Assembly: GCA_002497075.1 (NCBI GenBank)
Contig: DAML01000011.1
Coordinates: 241-64,240 of the forward strand
Length of the DNA: 64,000 nt
Source of the DNA: Methanomassiliicoccaceae archaeon UBA472
GTDB lineage: Archaea; Thermoplasmatota; Thermoplasmata; Methanomassiliicoccales; UBA472
Direction of reading: 5' to 3'
Notes under the pieces: generated by a model
The model's database searches: none
Told to the model about the DNA's origin: nothing
What the model saw: the letters and a program-made list of their open reading frames with translations, nothing else
Translations under genes and position numbers: made by a program
In this document: piece by piece, positions 8,578-15,664 of the stretch
How the letters are laid out: each line of letters opens with the position of its first letter
How positions within the stretch are numbered: the first letter of the stretch is position 1

Positions 8578-9470
8578 TCAAGATCGCAGTTCTGAGCGGC
8601 AAAGGCGGCACCGGCAAGACCACCGCCGTGGCCTCCATGGCCTGGTACTCCGAGAATCTGGTCCTTGCCGACTGCGACGTGGACGCGGCCAACCTGGCCC
8701 TGACCATGAGCGGCCGACTTCGAACCAAGGACGATTACAAAGGCGCCTACATAGCGAGCATCGATCCGAAGCTCTGTGTGGAGTGCGGCAAGTGCGAGGA
8801 CAACTGCCATTTCGAAGCGATCACCGACCTCAAGGTCAACGCCATCCATTGCGAAGGATGCGGGGCCTGTCAGGTGGTATGCCCGGCCGGGGCGATAACC
8901 ATGTCCCTTCGCAAGTCCGGGGAGATATTCGTCCTGGACACCGCACGGGGGCCGATGGTCTACGCCGATCTGTTCCCAGGGGAATCCAACAGCGGTAAGC
9001 TGGTGACCATAGTGCGCCGCCTGGCGGACGACCTGGCCGAATCCGACGGATTGGACACGGTGCTCATCGACGGGCCTCCGGGAACCGGATGTCCCGCGAT
9101 AGCGAGCGTGACCGGGGTGGACCTCATATTGGCCATCACCGAGCCCAGCCGGTCGGGCGAGCACGACCTGCTGCGGCTTATCGAGCTGGCCCATCATTTC
9201 TCCATCCCCATCTGCGTCGCTGTCAACAAATGGGACCTGCACGCCGGGATGACCAGGGAGATCGAGGAGAGCTGCCGCCGGCAGGGAGTGATGGTGGTCG
9301 GACGGATACCCTACGACACCAACGTGATGGCTTCCATAAAGGCCATGCGGCCCCTGCCGTCCATGTTCCCGAAGTCCCCGGCCGCCCTGGAATTCCACAA
9401 GATCTGGAAGGAAGTGCGTTCCCGGTCCAAAGAGCGCAAGGGAAGCGGATTGAGCCTAAAATTGGATTGA
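8574..9470 (+). CDS. MinD/Mrp-type P-loop ATPase with inserted two-cluster ferredoxin domain (second copy)
   Basis: 298 residues, a paralogue of the preceding gene. P-loop GKGGTGKT at 9-16; Cys motifs C68-x2-C-x2-C-x3-C78 and C93-x2-C-x2-C-x3-C103; Walker B-like TVLIDGPPGTGCPAI. The start is the ATG at 8574 that overlaps the previous stop (ATGA); longer frames lie inside the upstream gene. The paired arrangement of these ATPases next to NifX-like and DUF5320 genes recurs in anaerobic archaea and bacteria (from memory). The client of the clusters is unknown; the larB/larE neighbours make a nickel or sulfur cofactor client worth considering. Confidence 0.88.
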   Translation: MIKIAVLSGKGGTGKTTAVASMAWYSENLVLADCDVDAANLALTMSGRLRTKDDYKGAYIASIDPKLCVECGKCEDNCHFEAITDLKVNAIHCEGCGACQVVCPAGAITMSLRKSGEIFVLDTARGPMVYADLFPGESNSGKLVTIVRRLADDLAESDGLDTVLIDGPPGTGCPAIASVTGVDLILAITEPSRSGEHDLLRLIELAHHFSIPICVAVNKWDLHAGMTREIEESCRRQGVMVVGRIPYDTNVMASIKAMRPLPSMFPKSPAALEFHKIWKEVRSRSKERKGSGLSLKLD

Positions 9471-9488
9471 AAAAGTGATTGAAAAGGT

Positions 9489-9812
9489 TTAAGGGCTTTT
9501 CCCGGCCAGGTACTCCTTTAGGACCTGGCCGACCACCCCGGACCTTCCAGTGACCGCTTTGATCTCGGTCTCGTCCACCATGGCCTGGGCGTGCGGACCG
9601 ATGCGGCCGGTGATCACCACTTCCACGCCTCTGTCGAACAGAGCCTGCATGGCCTTGGTGCCCGCTCCGCTGGAAGCGTCCGCGGCGGGGTTGGCGAACG
9701 ATTCGACGGCGCCTGATACAGTGTCCATTATCACGAAGTAGGGGCACCTTCCCAACCGGTCGTCCATCATGGCCTCGGTCCCCGGACCGCTGGAGGTCAC
9801 GGCCACCTTCAT
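9489..9812 (-). CDS. NifX/NifB-type cofactor-binding domain protein (second copy)
   Basis: 107 residues of the same domain as the gene at 7378: MKVAVTSSGPGTEAMMDDRLGRCPYFVIMD at the N-terminus and MQALFDRGVEVVITGRIGPHAQAM in the middle, with GRSGVVGQVLKEYLAG at the end. It converges on the MinD pair and sits behind the DUF5320 gene, overlapping it by ATGA. Two NifX-type proteins on opposite strands around one ATPase pair suggest distinct roles, for example one as carrier and one as partner of DUF5320, but that is inference. Confidence 0.85.
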   Translation of the reverse strand: MKVAVTSSGPGTEAMMDDRLGRCPYFVIMDTVSGAVESFANPAADASSGAGTKAMQALFDRGVEVVITGRIGPHAQAMVDETEIKAVTGRSGVVGQVLKEYLAGKSP

Positions 9813-10066
9813 GGGGAACCCTTCCCCTCGGCGGCCAACTGCTCCTTGAGGTACTTCAGTCTGGCCTCCAGTGCGTCGATCTCCGCCTCCGCGTCCCTCT
9901 TGAGGTCCGATTCAGCGTATTCCGGCATGATGCGGAAGGCGCGTCCGTAACCCATTCTCCTGCCCCGTCCAATTCCGAAGGCTACCCTGCCCCCGGACCG
10001 GCATGGCCCCATCCCGCGACCGTATGGCCCCGTACCGTAGGGGCCGGTCCCATCTAAATATGGCAT
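9809..10066 (-). CDS. DUF5320 domain protein
   Basis: 85 residues. The N-terminus is a Gly/Tyr/Pro-rich low-complexity block (MPYLDGTGPYGTGPYGRGMG) with a single Cys, then a basic Gly/Arg stretch, then a C-terminal coiled-coil-like helix (SDLKRDAEAEIDALEARLKYLKEQL). This pattern is the DUF5320 family, regularly found beside NifX-like proteins and MinD ATPases. Function is unknown. An AAGGAGA ribosome site precedes the ATG. The promoter region upstream carries two inverted repeats (see 10107 and 10135). Confidence 0.8.
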   Translation of the reverse strand: MPYLDGTGPYGTGPYGRGMGPCRSGGRVAFGIGRGRRMGYGRAFRIMPEYAESDLKRDAEAEIDALEARLKYLKEQLAAEGKGSP

Positions 10067-10106
10067 CTTTTCATCTCCTTTTGACCGCTTTTAACGGTGT
10101 CTATAA

Positions 10107-10120
10107 TGTGCATTAGCACA
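10107..10120 (-). promoter_or_regulatory. Inverted repeat TGTGC-N4-GCACA in the DUF5320 promoter
   Basis: Perfect 5+4+5 inverted repeat (TGTGCATTAGCACA) between the TATA-like element (about 10121-10130 on the minus strand) and the start codon, close to where transcription should begin. This is a position where a repressor would block polymerase. Its binding protein is unknown; the divergent DUF134 regulator is one candidate. Confidence 0.5.
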
Positions 10121-10134
10121 ATAATATAAGTAAT

Positions 10135-10148
10135 TTAGGTATTCCTAA
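10135..10148 (-). promoter_or_regulatory. Putative DtxR-type operator TTAGG-N4-CCTAA
   Basis: Perfect inverted repeat TTAGGTATTCCTAA just upstream of the TATA-like element of the DUF5320-NifX operon, overlapping the end of the DUF134 gene. It resembles DtxR/IdeR-type iron boxes and nearly matches the repeat in front of the dtxR-feoB operon at 46863, read on the opposite strand. Confidence 0.6.
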
Positions 10149-10474
10149 CAATTGTCGCACGAATCATCGACGTCCGTCACCGTGAGGGGGCGGCCCTCGA
10201 TGACCATGGTTATGAGCTTCTTCCTCCCGCTGTCGACGCATCTCCACACCGTCCCCCTTGAAACGCCCATGCTCTGAGCCGCCTCTTCCTGGTTGAGGCC
10301 CAGATAGTCGACCAGGCGCAAGGCCTCCACCTCGTCGGGGTCGATGATCACCATTTCTGACGATGAACCGGAGGACGGCGTGAAGCTGCTGTAGGTGGAT
10401 AGGCCTCGCAGCACCCGCGGTTTCATGGGGCGACCTGGCCCTCCGCGGCCGTGCCGGCAGTGATTTCTGGGCAT
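10145..10474 (-). CDS. DUF134 family helix-turn-helix protein
   Basis: 109 residues. The C-terminal half is a sigma-70 region-4-like HTH: DPDEVEALRLVDYLGLNQEEAAQSMGVSRGTVWRCVDSGRKKL, the DUF134 signature. The N-terminus MPRNHCRHGRGGPGRPMKPR is Cys/His and Arg rich, also typical. The tail is DDSCDNC, followed by TAG. These small regulators commonly neighbour NifX-like and DUF5320 genes. The start is the ATG at 10474; longer frames run back through the divergent larE gene and are not credible. A role in regulating the neighbouring Fe-S block is likely by position only. Confidence 0.85.
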   Translation of the reverse strand: MPRNHCRHGRGGPGRPMKPRVLRGLSTYSSFTPSSGSSSEMVIIDPDEVEALRLVDYLGLNQEEAAQSMGVSRGTVWRCVDSGRKKLITMVIEGRPLTVTDVDDSCDNC

Positions 10475-10529
10475 ATGAACACAATCGACCGGACCCTTAA
10501 TAAATATCGCCTTCGCCATTCCCCCTTTG

Positions 10530-11315
10530 ATGGAGATGGAAGAGGCTAAGCGGAAGTACCAGGAACTGGTCGGAGCGATAAGGATCATGGGGAAGGTGGC
10601 CGTTGCCTTTTCAGGCGGCGCCGACAGCACATTACTTCTGAAGGCCGCCTTGGACTCCGGGGCGGAGGTGACCGCTTTCATGGCCATAGGGGAGACTTTC
10701 TTTCCGGAGGAGCAAAGCAGGGCGATCCACCTCGCGGAAAGCCTAAGCGTGGACGTCGTCACAATAAATATCGACCTGGTCAACGACGGGCAGTTCGTTC
10801 GTAACTGGGAGGACCGCTGCTATGTCTGCAAGAGCATAATCTTCGGGGCGATCAAGAAGGAGGCCAGAAAACTGGATATCTCCCACATACTGGAAGGAAG
10901 CCACATGGACGACCTCAAGGAGATCCGGCCGGGACGTGGCGCGCTCGCGGACCTCAACATCCGGTCCCCGCTGGTGGAAGCGCAACTCACCAAAGGGGAG
11001 GTCAGGGCCTTGCTGAAGGACCTGGGCCTCCCGAACTGGGACCTGCCGAGCAATACTTGCCTTGCGACGAGGGTTCCGCACGACGTTCGCATAACCTCCA
11101 ACATCCTCAAGAGAGTGGAGAGGGCGGAAGCTGCTCTCGCCCCTTTCAAGTTCAAGAACCTGCGGGTCCGGGACCATGAGCACTGGGCCAGGGTCGAGGT
11201 CGCCCCGGAGGACATCCCTAGGCTTTTCTCGGAGCGGGAGAAGGTGGCGCAGGCCCTTAGGAAGCTTGGCTACCGGAAAGTGGCCTTGGACCTGGAAGGG
11301 TACGGCACCCGTTGA
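10530..11315 (+). CDS. larE: LarE, ATP-dependent sacrificial sulfur transferase
   Basis: About 261 residues. The PP-loop ATPase motif SGGADST lies near residues 28-34, followed by RCYVCK and, further on, NTCLATRVPH, the region holding the conserved cysteine that donates sulfur in Lactobacillus LarE. LarE converts the two carboxylates of the LarB product into thiocarboxylates on the way to the nickel-pincer nucleotide. Some LarE proteins instead carry a [4Fe-4S] cluster that relays sulfur; which type this is cannot be settled by eye. Start codons TTG 10527, ATG 10530 and ATG 10536 are all in frame; I use 10530. The gene is divergent from DUF134. Confidence 0.9.
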   Translation: MEMEEAKRKYQELVGAIRIMGKVAVAFSGGADSTLLLKAALDSGAEVTAFMAIGETFFPEEQSRAIHLAESLSVDVVTINIDLVNDGQFVRNWEDRCYVCKSIIFGAIKKEARKLDISHILEGSHMDDLKEIRPGRGALADLNIRSPLVEAQLTKGEVRALLKDLGLPNWDLPSNTCLATRVPHDVRITSNILKRVERAEAALAPFKFKNLRVRDHEHWARVEVAPEDIPRLFSEREKVAQALRKLGYRKVALDLEGYGTR

Positions 11316-11356
11316 AGGCCAAATCAATAATAAGGTGTGCGTACCTAGTTTCCACC

Positions 11357-11911
11357 ATGAGGATCTCGGTGACCCTCCTTCAATACGACCACGGCATCGC
11401 CCGACAGGTCTTGGACGTTGTTGGCGAACTTGTCCGTACCCACCGTGCGGACCGACATCCCGGTGAGTTCCGGGAGGCGATGGCCTTCCTGGAGCAATTC
11501 CTGGACCGGTTCCATCACGCCAAGGAGGAAAGGTTCCTTTTCAAGGCCGCCGCCCCGGAATGCCCCAAGGTGGCGGAAACGCTGGTCAGGCTGAAGAAGG
11601 AGCACGCTCAGGCCCGGCGCATGATGAAGAACGCGCTGAAGGCATTGGACGAGGGCGATATGCCGAAGGCAGAGCAGGAGGCGCGCGATCTCGTCGATCA
11701 CATGACGGTGCACATCAGCGAGGAGGAGAACCATGTCTTCCCGGTCATCGAGAACTGCCTGCAGCTGGAAACCGACGCCAAGATCCATGTTCAGTATGAG
11801 AAGTTCATGGAGAAGGAGTTCGGCAAGAGCTACTATCAGGTGGCGGAGGCCTTCGCCAACGACATCCAGGAACGACTGCTGGGTCCTGGTTTCTTCAAGG
11901 GCATAGCGTGA
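11357..11911 (+). CDS. Hemerythrin HHE-domain protein
   Basis: About 184 residues, largely helical, with the histidine/glutamate pattern of HHE cation-binding proteins: LLQYDHGIARQ near the start, DRFHHAKEERFLF, LKKEHAQARR, and DHMTVHISEEENHVF. The fold binds a di-iron centre and may sense or bind oxygen or NO, or store iron. The ATG at 11357 places the first His motif about 12 residues in, as is usual; the upstream frame to 11312 overlaps larE. The short distance to larE suggests cotranscription. Confidence 0.85.
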   Translation: MRISVTLLQYDHGIARQVLDVVGELVRTHRADRHPGEFREAMAFLEQFLDRFHHAKEERFLFKAAAPECPKVAETLVRLKKEHAQARRMMKNALKALDEGDMPKAEQEARDLVDHMTVHISEEENHVFPVIENCLQLETDAKIHVQYEKFMEKEFGKSYYQVAEAFANDIQERLLGPGFFKGIA

Positions 11912-11915
11912 GAAG

Positions 11916-12022
11916 TGGCGCCAAGGAGGAGATTTGAACTCCCGAGACGTGAAGTCAGTAGCTGTCCCTTCGGCCTGTGGCCGATTCGAGGCTACCGCCT
12001 TTCCGGACTAGGCTACCTTGGC
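11916..12022 (-). tRNA. tRNA-Ser(CGA) with 21-nt intron
   Basis: Read on the minus strand: acceptor GCCAAGG pairs with CCTTGGC, discriminator G, encoded CCA, T-loop TTCAAAT. The anticodon stem GTAGC/GCTAC encloses CTCGAA, giving anticodon CGA. The long variable arm GAC-TTCAC-GTC marks a serine tRNA. The extra 21 nt (11964-11984) lie between positions 37 and 38, the canonical archaeal intron site, with a GGCC-N-loop hairpin typical of splicing substrates. Confidence 0.93.
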
Positions 12023-12124
12023 TTGCATGGGCATTTCCCTGCTCATATTTCAAACTTGACGACTTAGATTATTTCGCCTGATTTGGACAAAAGGATTAAT
12101 TCATCGTAGCGCTTGAGCGTGCCG

Positions 12125-12334
12125 ATGAGCGAGGTCGTGCTTACGGTGGAGGTGGACCGAAAGGCGAAAGAGGTCCGTCTTCCGGAAGGGTCCACGGTGG
12201 AGACCATGCTCGATTCCCTCGGCCTGTATCCGGACGCGCACATAGTGGTCCGGGGCAAGATACCCGTCCCGGTCGATTCTCCCTTGGTCAACGGAGACCA
12301 GCTGCGCGTCGTCAAGGTCGCCTCGGGCGGTTAA
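12125..12334 (+). CDS. Small ubiquitin-like protein (MoaD/ThiS/SAMP type)
   Basis: About 69 residues with a beta-grasp pattern: MSEVVLTVEVDRKAKEVRLPEGSTVETMLDSLGL, then a PVPVDSPLVNGDQLRVVKV strand region, ending in the required Gly-Gly (ASGG). Such proteins are activated by an E1-like enzyme and act either as sulfur carriers (molybdopterin, thiamine, tRNA thiolation) or as protein modifiers (SAMP). No E1-like gene is nearby, so the role is open. The ATG at 12125 is preferred to a TTG at 12113. Confidence 0.85.
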   Translation: MSEVVLTVEVDRKAKEVRLPEGSTVETMLDSLGLYPDAHIVVRGKIPVPVDSPLVNGDQLRVVKVASGG

Positions 12335-12605
12335 GGGCCGTTACGCCAGATTTCTTGCGCTGCGTTCTTTACGGCATAAAGTATATAAGTGTCTTGAATT
12401 TTCATGGTAGTGTCAATCTAAGCCTGGAAATAGAGCCGGGCTTTCCTATATCACATGATCACTATCACCCTTTCATCACGCGGCCAGCTACGGCCGGGTA
12501 ACGGATGGAAAACCCGTTCAGGTTCGTCGAGACATTGGTCTTGATGGGCATAGTGGAACTTGGTGTGCGAAAGCCATTCTCCTTTTCCAGCTTGACAGAG
12601 GTGAT
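12335..12605 (+). promoter_or_regulatory. dnaG upstream region
   Basis: 270 bp between the SAMP-like gene and dnaG. A good TATA box (AGTATATAAG) lies at about 12377-12386, so transcription should begin near 12410, leaving a leader of nearly 200 nt, long for an archaeon. The leader contains the short ORF listed at 12505. Nothing else recognised. Confidence 0.5.
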
Positions 12606-12609
12606 ATGA
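12505..12609 (+). CDS. Possible 34-residue leader ORF overlapping the dnaG start
   Basis: ATG at 12505 opens 34 codons, MENPFRFVETLVLMGIVELG and so on, ending in a TGA that overlaps the dnaG start (ATGATGA). Overlap of this sort is usual for translationally coupled genes. The peptide reads as a plausible helix-rich start of an HTH domain that stops abruptly, so it could also be a truncated remnant. The ribosome site is weak. I do not recognise a function and hold this with low confidence. Confidence 0.25.
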   Translation: MENPFRFVETLVLMGIVELGVRKPFSFSSLTEVI

Positions 12610-14150
12610 TGAACATTGACCCAAGCACCACCAAGTATCTGGTCAAGGCCAAGCTTAACGCTGACGGCATTGTCGAAAAACCGGACGTGGTGGGCGCGAT
12701 ATTCGGGCAGACCGAGGGTTTGCTGGGCGACGAGCTCGACCTGAGAGACCTGCAGAAGAGCGGCAGGATCGGCAGGATCGAGGTGGACGTCCACTCCCGC
12801 CAGGGTAAGTCCGAAGGACAGATACTGATACCATCTAGCTTAGATCAAGTGGAGACCGTTATCCTGGCCTCCGCACTGGAGACCATCGACAGGGTGGGTC
12901 CGTGCAAGGCCAAGATCAGCGTGGAGTCCATCGAGGACGTTCGCGTCGTGAAGCGCGAGAAGATCATCGAGAGGGCCAGGGAACTGCTCACCGAACTGAT
13001 AAAGCAGTCCAAGACCTCCGGGATCGACCTCACGGAGAGCGTGCGCCAGTCCGTCCAGGTGGAAGAGATAACCTACTACGGCAAGGACCGCCTTCCGGCG
13101 GGACCGAACGTCGCCGAGTCCGACGCCATCATCGTGGTGGAGGGCCGCTCCGACGTGCTGAACCTGCTGAAGTCGGGCATCAAGAACGCCATAGCGGTCG
13201 AGGGGACCAACGTTCCGAAGACCATCATGGACCTGAGCAAGGAGAGGGTCATAACCGCCTTCGTCGACGGCGACAGGGGCGGAGAGCTCATCCTGCGCGA
13301 GATGTTCCAGGTGGCCGAGGTCGATTTTGTCGCTCGAGCGCCACGCGCCCACGAGGTTGAAGAGCTCACTCAGAAGCAGATCATGAAGTGCCTCCGGAAC
13401 AAGATCCCCGGAGACCAGTTCATCGAGATGTTCAACCTGGACCTCGGAGATGCCAAGGACAAGGAGAAGAGGCTGGAGCCCTCCGCCAACAAGGCCGAGA
13501 AGCTGGACCGCTTCGAGAAGGCCGAGAAGGCGGACCGTGACAAGGACAAGGAAGAAGAGCCGGTGAAGACCGAACGCGAGCCCCGTGCTGAGAAGCAGGA
13601 ACGCCGCGAGCGCGAGGAGCCCCGCCAGGAGAGGGAACCCAAACCGGAACCCCGCCAGGAGAGGCAGGAACGCCGCGAGCGCGAGCCCCGGGCCGACCGG
13701 CAGGAACGCCGCGAGCGCGAGGAGCCCCGCCAGGAGAGGGAGCCCAAGGCCGAGCAACGCCAGGAGCGCGAGCCCCGGGCCGACCGGCAGGAACGACCCC
13801 CCGTGGAGGAGAAGGAGCTTGAGGAGCGGAAGCCCGTTTCCCGCAAGCAGCTCTCCGGCGCGCAGGAGAAGTTCAAGGGCATGATAAACGAGCTGTCATC
13901 CACTTCCAAGGCCCGCATAATCGACGCCATGGGCGGGATCATGAAGGAAGTGGCAGTGAAGGAGCTGGTCAACACCCTGAAGGAGGAGAAGGACCCGGTG
14001 TCCGCGGTCGTATTCGACGGCATCATAACCCAGAGGATACTGGACCTGGCCTCCGACCTGAAGATCGGTACCATAGTCGGCACCAAGATGGGCAACATCA
14101 CCAAGCAGCCGGCCGGAACCGACGTCTGGTCCAAGGACGACCTGAACTGA
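12606..14150 (+). CDS. dnaG: DNA primase DnaG (archaeal type)
   Basis: 514 residues. The Toprim core is clear: AIIVVEGRSDVLNLL (E179) and ITAFVDGDRGGELIL (D221, D223). The N-terminal domain (about 1-165) and C-terminal domain (about 405-514, KFKGMINELSSTSKARIID) are those of archaeal DnaG, a protein that can make primers but is also a subunit of the RNA exosome, binding Csl4. Between about residues 275 and 405 lies a highly charged Glu/Arg/Pro/Lys stretch built of imperfect repeats, which lengthens the protein. A GACAGAGGTGAT ribosome site precedes the ATG. The next gene follows after two bases. Confidence 0.93.
   Translation: MMNIDPSTTKYLVKAKLNADGIVEKPDVVGAIFGQTEGLLGDELDLRDLQKSGRIGRIEVDVHSRQGKSEGQILIPSSLDQVETVILASALETIDRVGPCKAKISVESIEDVRVVKREKIIERARELLTELIKQSKTSGIDLTESVRQSVQVEEITYYGKDRLPAGPNVAESDAIIVVEGRSDVLNLLKSGIKNAIAVEGTNVPKTIMDLSKERVITAFVDGDRGGELILREMFQVAEVDFVARAPRAHEVEELTQKQIMKCLRNKIPGDQFIEMFNLDLGDAKDKEKRLEPSANKAEKLDRFEKAEKADRDKDKEEEPVKTEREPRAEKQERREREEPRQEREPKPEPRQERQERREREPRADRQERREREEPRQEREPKAEQRQEREPRADRQERPPVEEKELEERKPVSRKQLSGAQEKFKGMINELSSTSKARIIDAMGGIMKEVAVKELVNTLKEEKDPVSAVVFDGIITQRILDLASDLKIGTIVGTKMGNITKQPAGTDVWSKDDLN
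13596..13795 (+). repeat. Imperfect in-frame repeats inside dnaG (105-nt period)
   Basis: The words CAGGAACGCCGCGAGCGCGA at 13596 and 13701 begin a block of about 45 nt repeated at 105-nt spacing (35 codons), and GAGCCCCGGGCCGACCGGCA occurs near 13683 and 13770. They encode QERREREEPRQEREPK-like units. The region is expected to be disordered and may vary in length between strains. Confidence 0.8.
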
Positions 14151-14152
14151 AC

Positions 14153-15664
14153 ATGAGCGGCGCGGACAGGGTCAGTTGGCGGAGCGTCGAGAGCACCGCC
14201 CAGGTCTCCATCCCCTCCGATCCCCTGCTGAGGGTGATCGGTCAGGAGGAGGCCGTGACCCTGGCCCGCATAGCCGCCAAGCAGCGCCGGCACCTGCTGC
14301 TGGTCGGACCGCCCGGAACGGGCAAGTCCATGATCGCGCAGGCCTTGGCGTTGCACCTTTCCCGCCCCACTCAGGAGATCCGAGTGGTGCATAACCCGGA
14401 GAACCCGGAACGGCCCCTGGTGGAAGTTAAGAACGAATCGGAGGTCGGTTCCGAATCCAAGAACAAAGAGTTCGCCGAGGGCGAGCTCATCGAGCCCAAG
14501 AACGCTCCCGTCAACGTGGCCGAGCGCCTGGGCTACCGGTGCCGCAACTGCGGCGCCTATTCCTCTCCAAAGGAGCGCATCTGCCCCAAGTGCCAGAAGA
14601 ACAAGGGTGCGGACGCCATAACCAACAATCCCTTCGGGGACCTGATGACCGGTCTTTTCGAGCAGATGAACGCCGCGGGCCTTACCGGAACGGCTGGAAA
14701 GGAACGCGTGACCACCACCCGCACCCGCTTCGGGAAGGAGGAGGTCGTGGTGTTCGAGAGATGCGGCGAGATGATCCGTCTTCTGGACCAGGACGCCCTG
14801 GAGAAGCGCCGGGACTGGGAAAAGCAATCCCCCCGGAAGGTCATCGTGCGTCTGGACCGCAATCCGTTCGTTCTTGCCACCGGCTCATCGGAAACGGAGC
14901 TCCTGGGCGACGTGCGCCACGATCCCTACGGAGGGCACGCCCAGCTTGGTACGCAACCGTACGACAGGGTCGTTCCCGGGGCGATACACGAGGCTCACGA
15001 AGGCGTCCTGTTCATTGATGAGCTGCCGCATCTCGGGCCACTTCAACGATTCATCTTAACAGCAATGCAGGAGCGCCGTTTCCCGATATCCGGGCGCAAC
15101 CCGCAGAGCGCCGGGGCGTCCGTCAAAGTGGAGAACGTGCCCTGCAGCTTCATTTTCGTCGGAGCGTGCAACATACAGGACCTGGAGCATGTTCTGTCCC
15201 CACTGCGCTCCCGTATCTGCGGCAACGGATACGAGGTATTGGTGAACACCGCCATGCCCGACACCGAGGAGAACCGTGACCGGCTGGTGCAGTTCATAGC
15301 CCAGGAGATCGTCTCCGACACGCGGATCCCGCACGCCGACGCTTCGGCCATAGAAGCGATAATGAAGGAGTCGAGAGCGAGGGCGGCCAAGGTCGACGGC
15401 ATCAGCAATGCGCTCACCCTCCGCCTGAGAGAGCTGGGCGGGCTCATCCGAGCCGCGGGAGACCTGGCCGTGGGTGAGGGCGCTGAGCTGATCACCGCCA
15501 AGCACATCGCCGGGGCGGTGGAGCGGAGCAAGAGCGCCGAGGAGCAGATCAAGGACCGCTACGGCTCTTACACGAAAGGGCTCGGCACGGACATATCCTC
15601 GGCCCAGAAGGAGAAGTCCCCTTACTACTTCTGGAACCAGACCAAGGACTCCATGTTCCACTAG
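14153..15664 (+). CDS. Lon-like AAA+ ATPase lacking the protease domain, with zinc-ribbon insert
   Basis: 503 residues. Walker A GPPGTGKS at 52-59, Walker B GVLFIDE at 284-290, and the sequence after it (LPHLGPLQRFILTAMQERRFPISG, written here from about 291) follows the LonB/Mg-chelatase-like AAA+ pattern. A zinc ribbon, C130-x2-C133 and C144-x2-C147, is inserted between Walker A and B. The C-terminus ends in AAA lid helices; there is no Ser-Lys Lon peptidase domain and no membrane helix, unlike archaeal LonB. It follows dnaG by 2 nt, so it is probably co-transcribed with it. It could be a remodelling ATPase rather than a protease. Its TAG stop shares CTAG with the convergent rimI stop. Confidence 0.8.
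   Translation: MSGADRVSWRSVESTAQVSIPSDPLLRVIGQEEAVTLARIAAKQRRHLLLVGPPGTGKSMIAQALALHLSRPTQEIRVVHNPENPERPLVEVKNESEVGSESKNKEFAEGELIEPKNAPVNVAERLGYRCRNCGAYSSPKERICPKCQKNKGADAITNNPFGDLMTGLFEQMNAAGLTGTAGKERVTTTRTRFGKEEVVVFERCGEMIRLLDQDALEKRRDWEKQSPRKVIVRLDRNPFVLATGSSETELLGDVRHDPYGGHAQLGTQPYDRVVPGAIHEAHEGVLFIDELPHLGPLQRFILTAMQERRFPISGRNPQSAGASVKVENVPCSFIFVGACNIQDLEHVLSPLRSRICGNGYEVLVNTAMPDTEENRDRLVQFIAQEIVSDTRIPHADASAIEAIMKESRARAAKVDGISNALTLRLRELGGLIRAAGDLAVGEGAELITAKHIAGAVERSKSAEEQIKDRYGSYTKGLGTDISSAQKEKSPYYFWNQTKDSMFH

Noticed and set aside
12840..14827. Long open frames opposite dnaG and the Lon-like gene (305 and 485 codons on the minus strand)
   Set aside because: They mirror GC-rich coding sequence on the plus strand, contain runs of Leu/Ser/Arg from the repeat region, and match no family; they are shadows.
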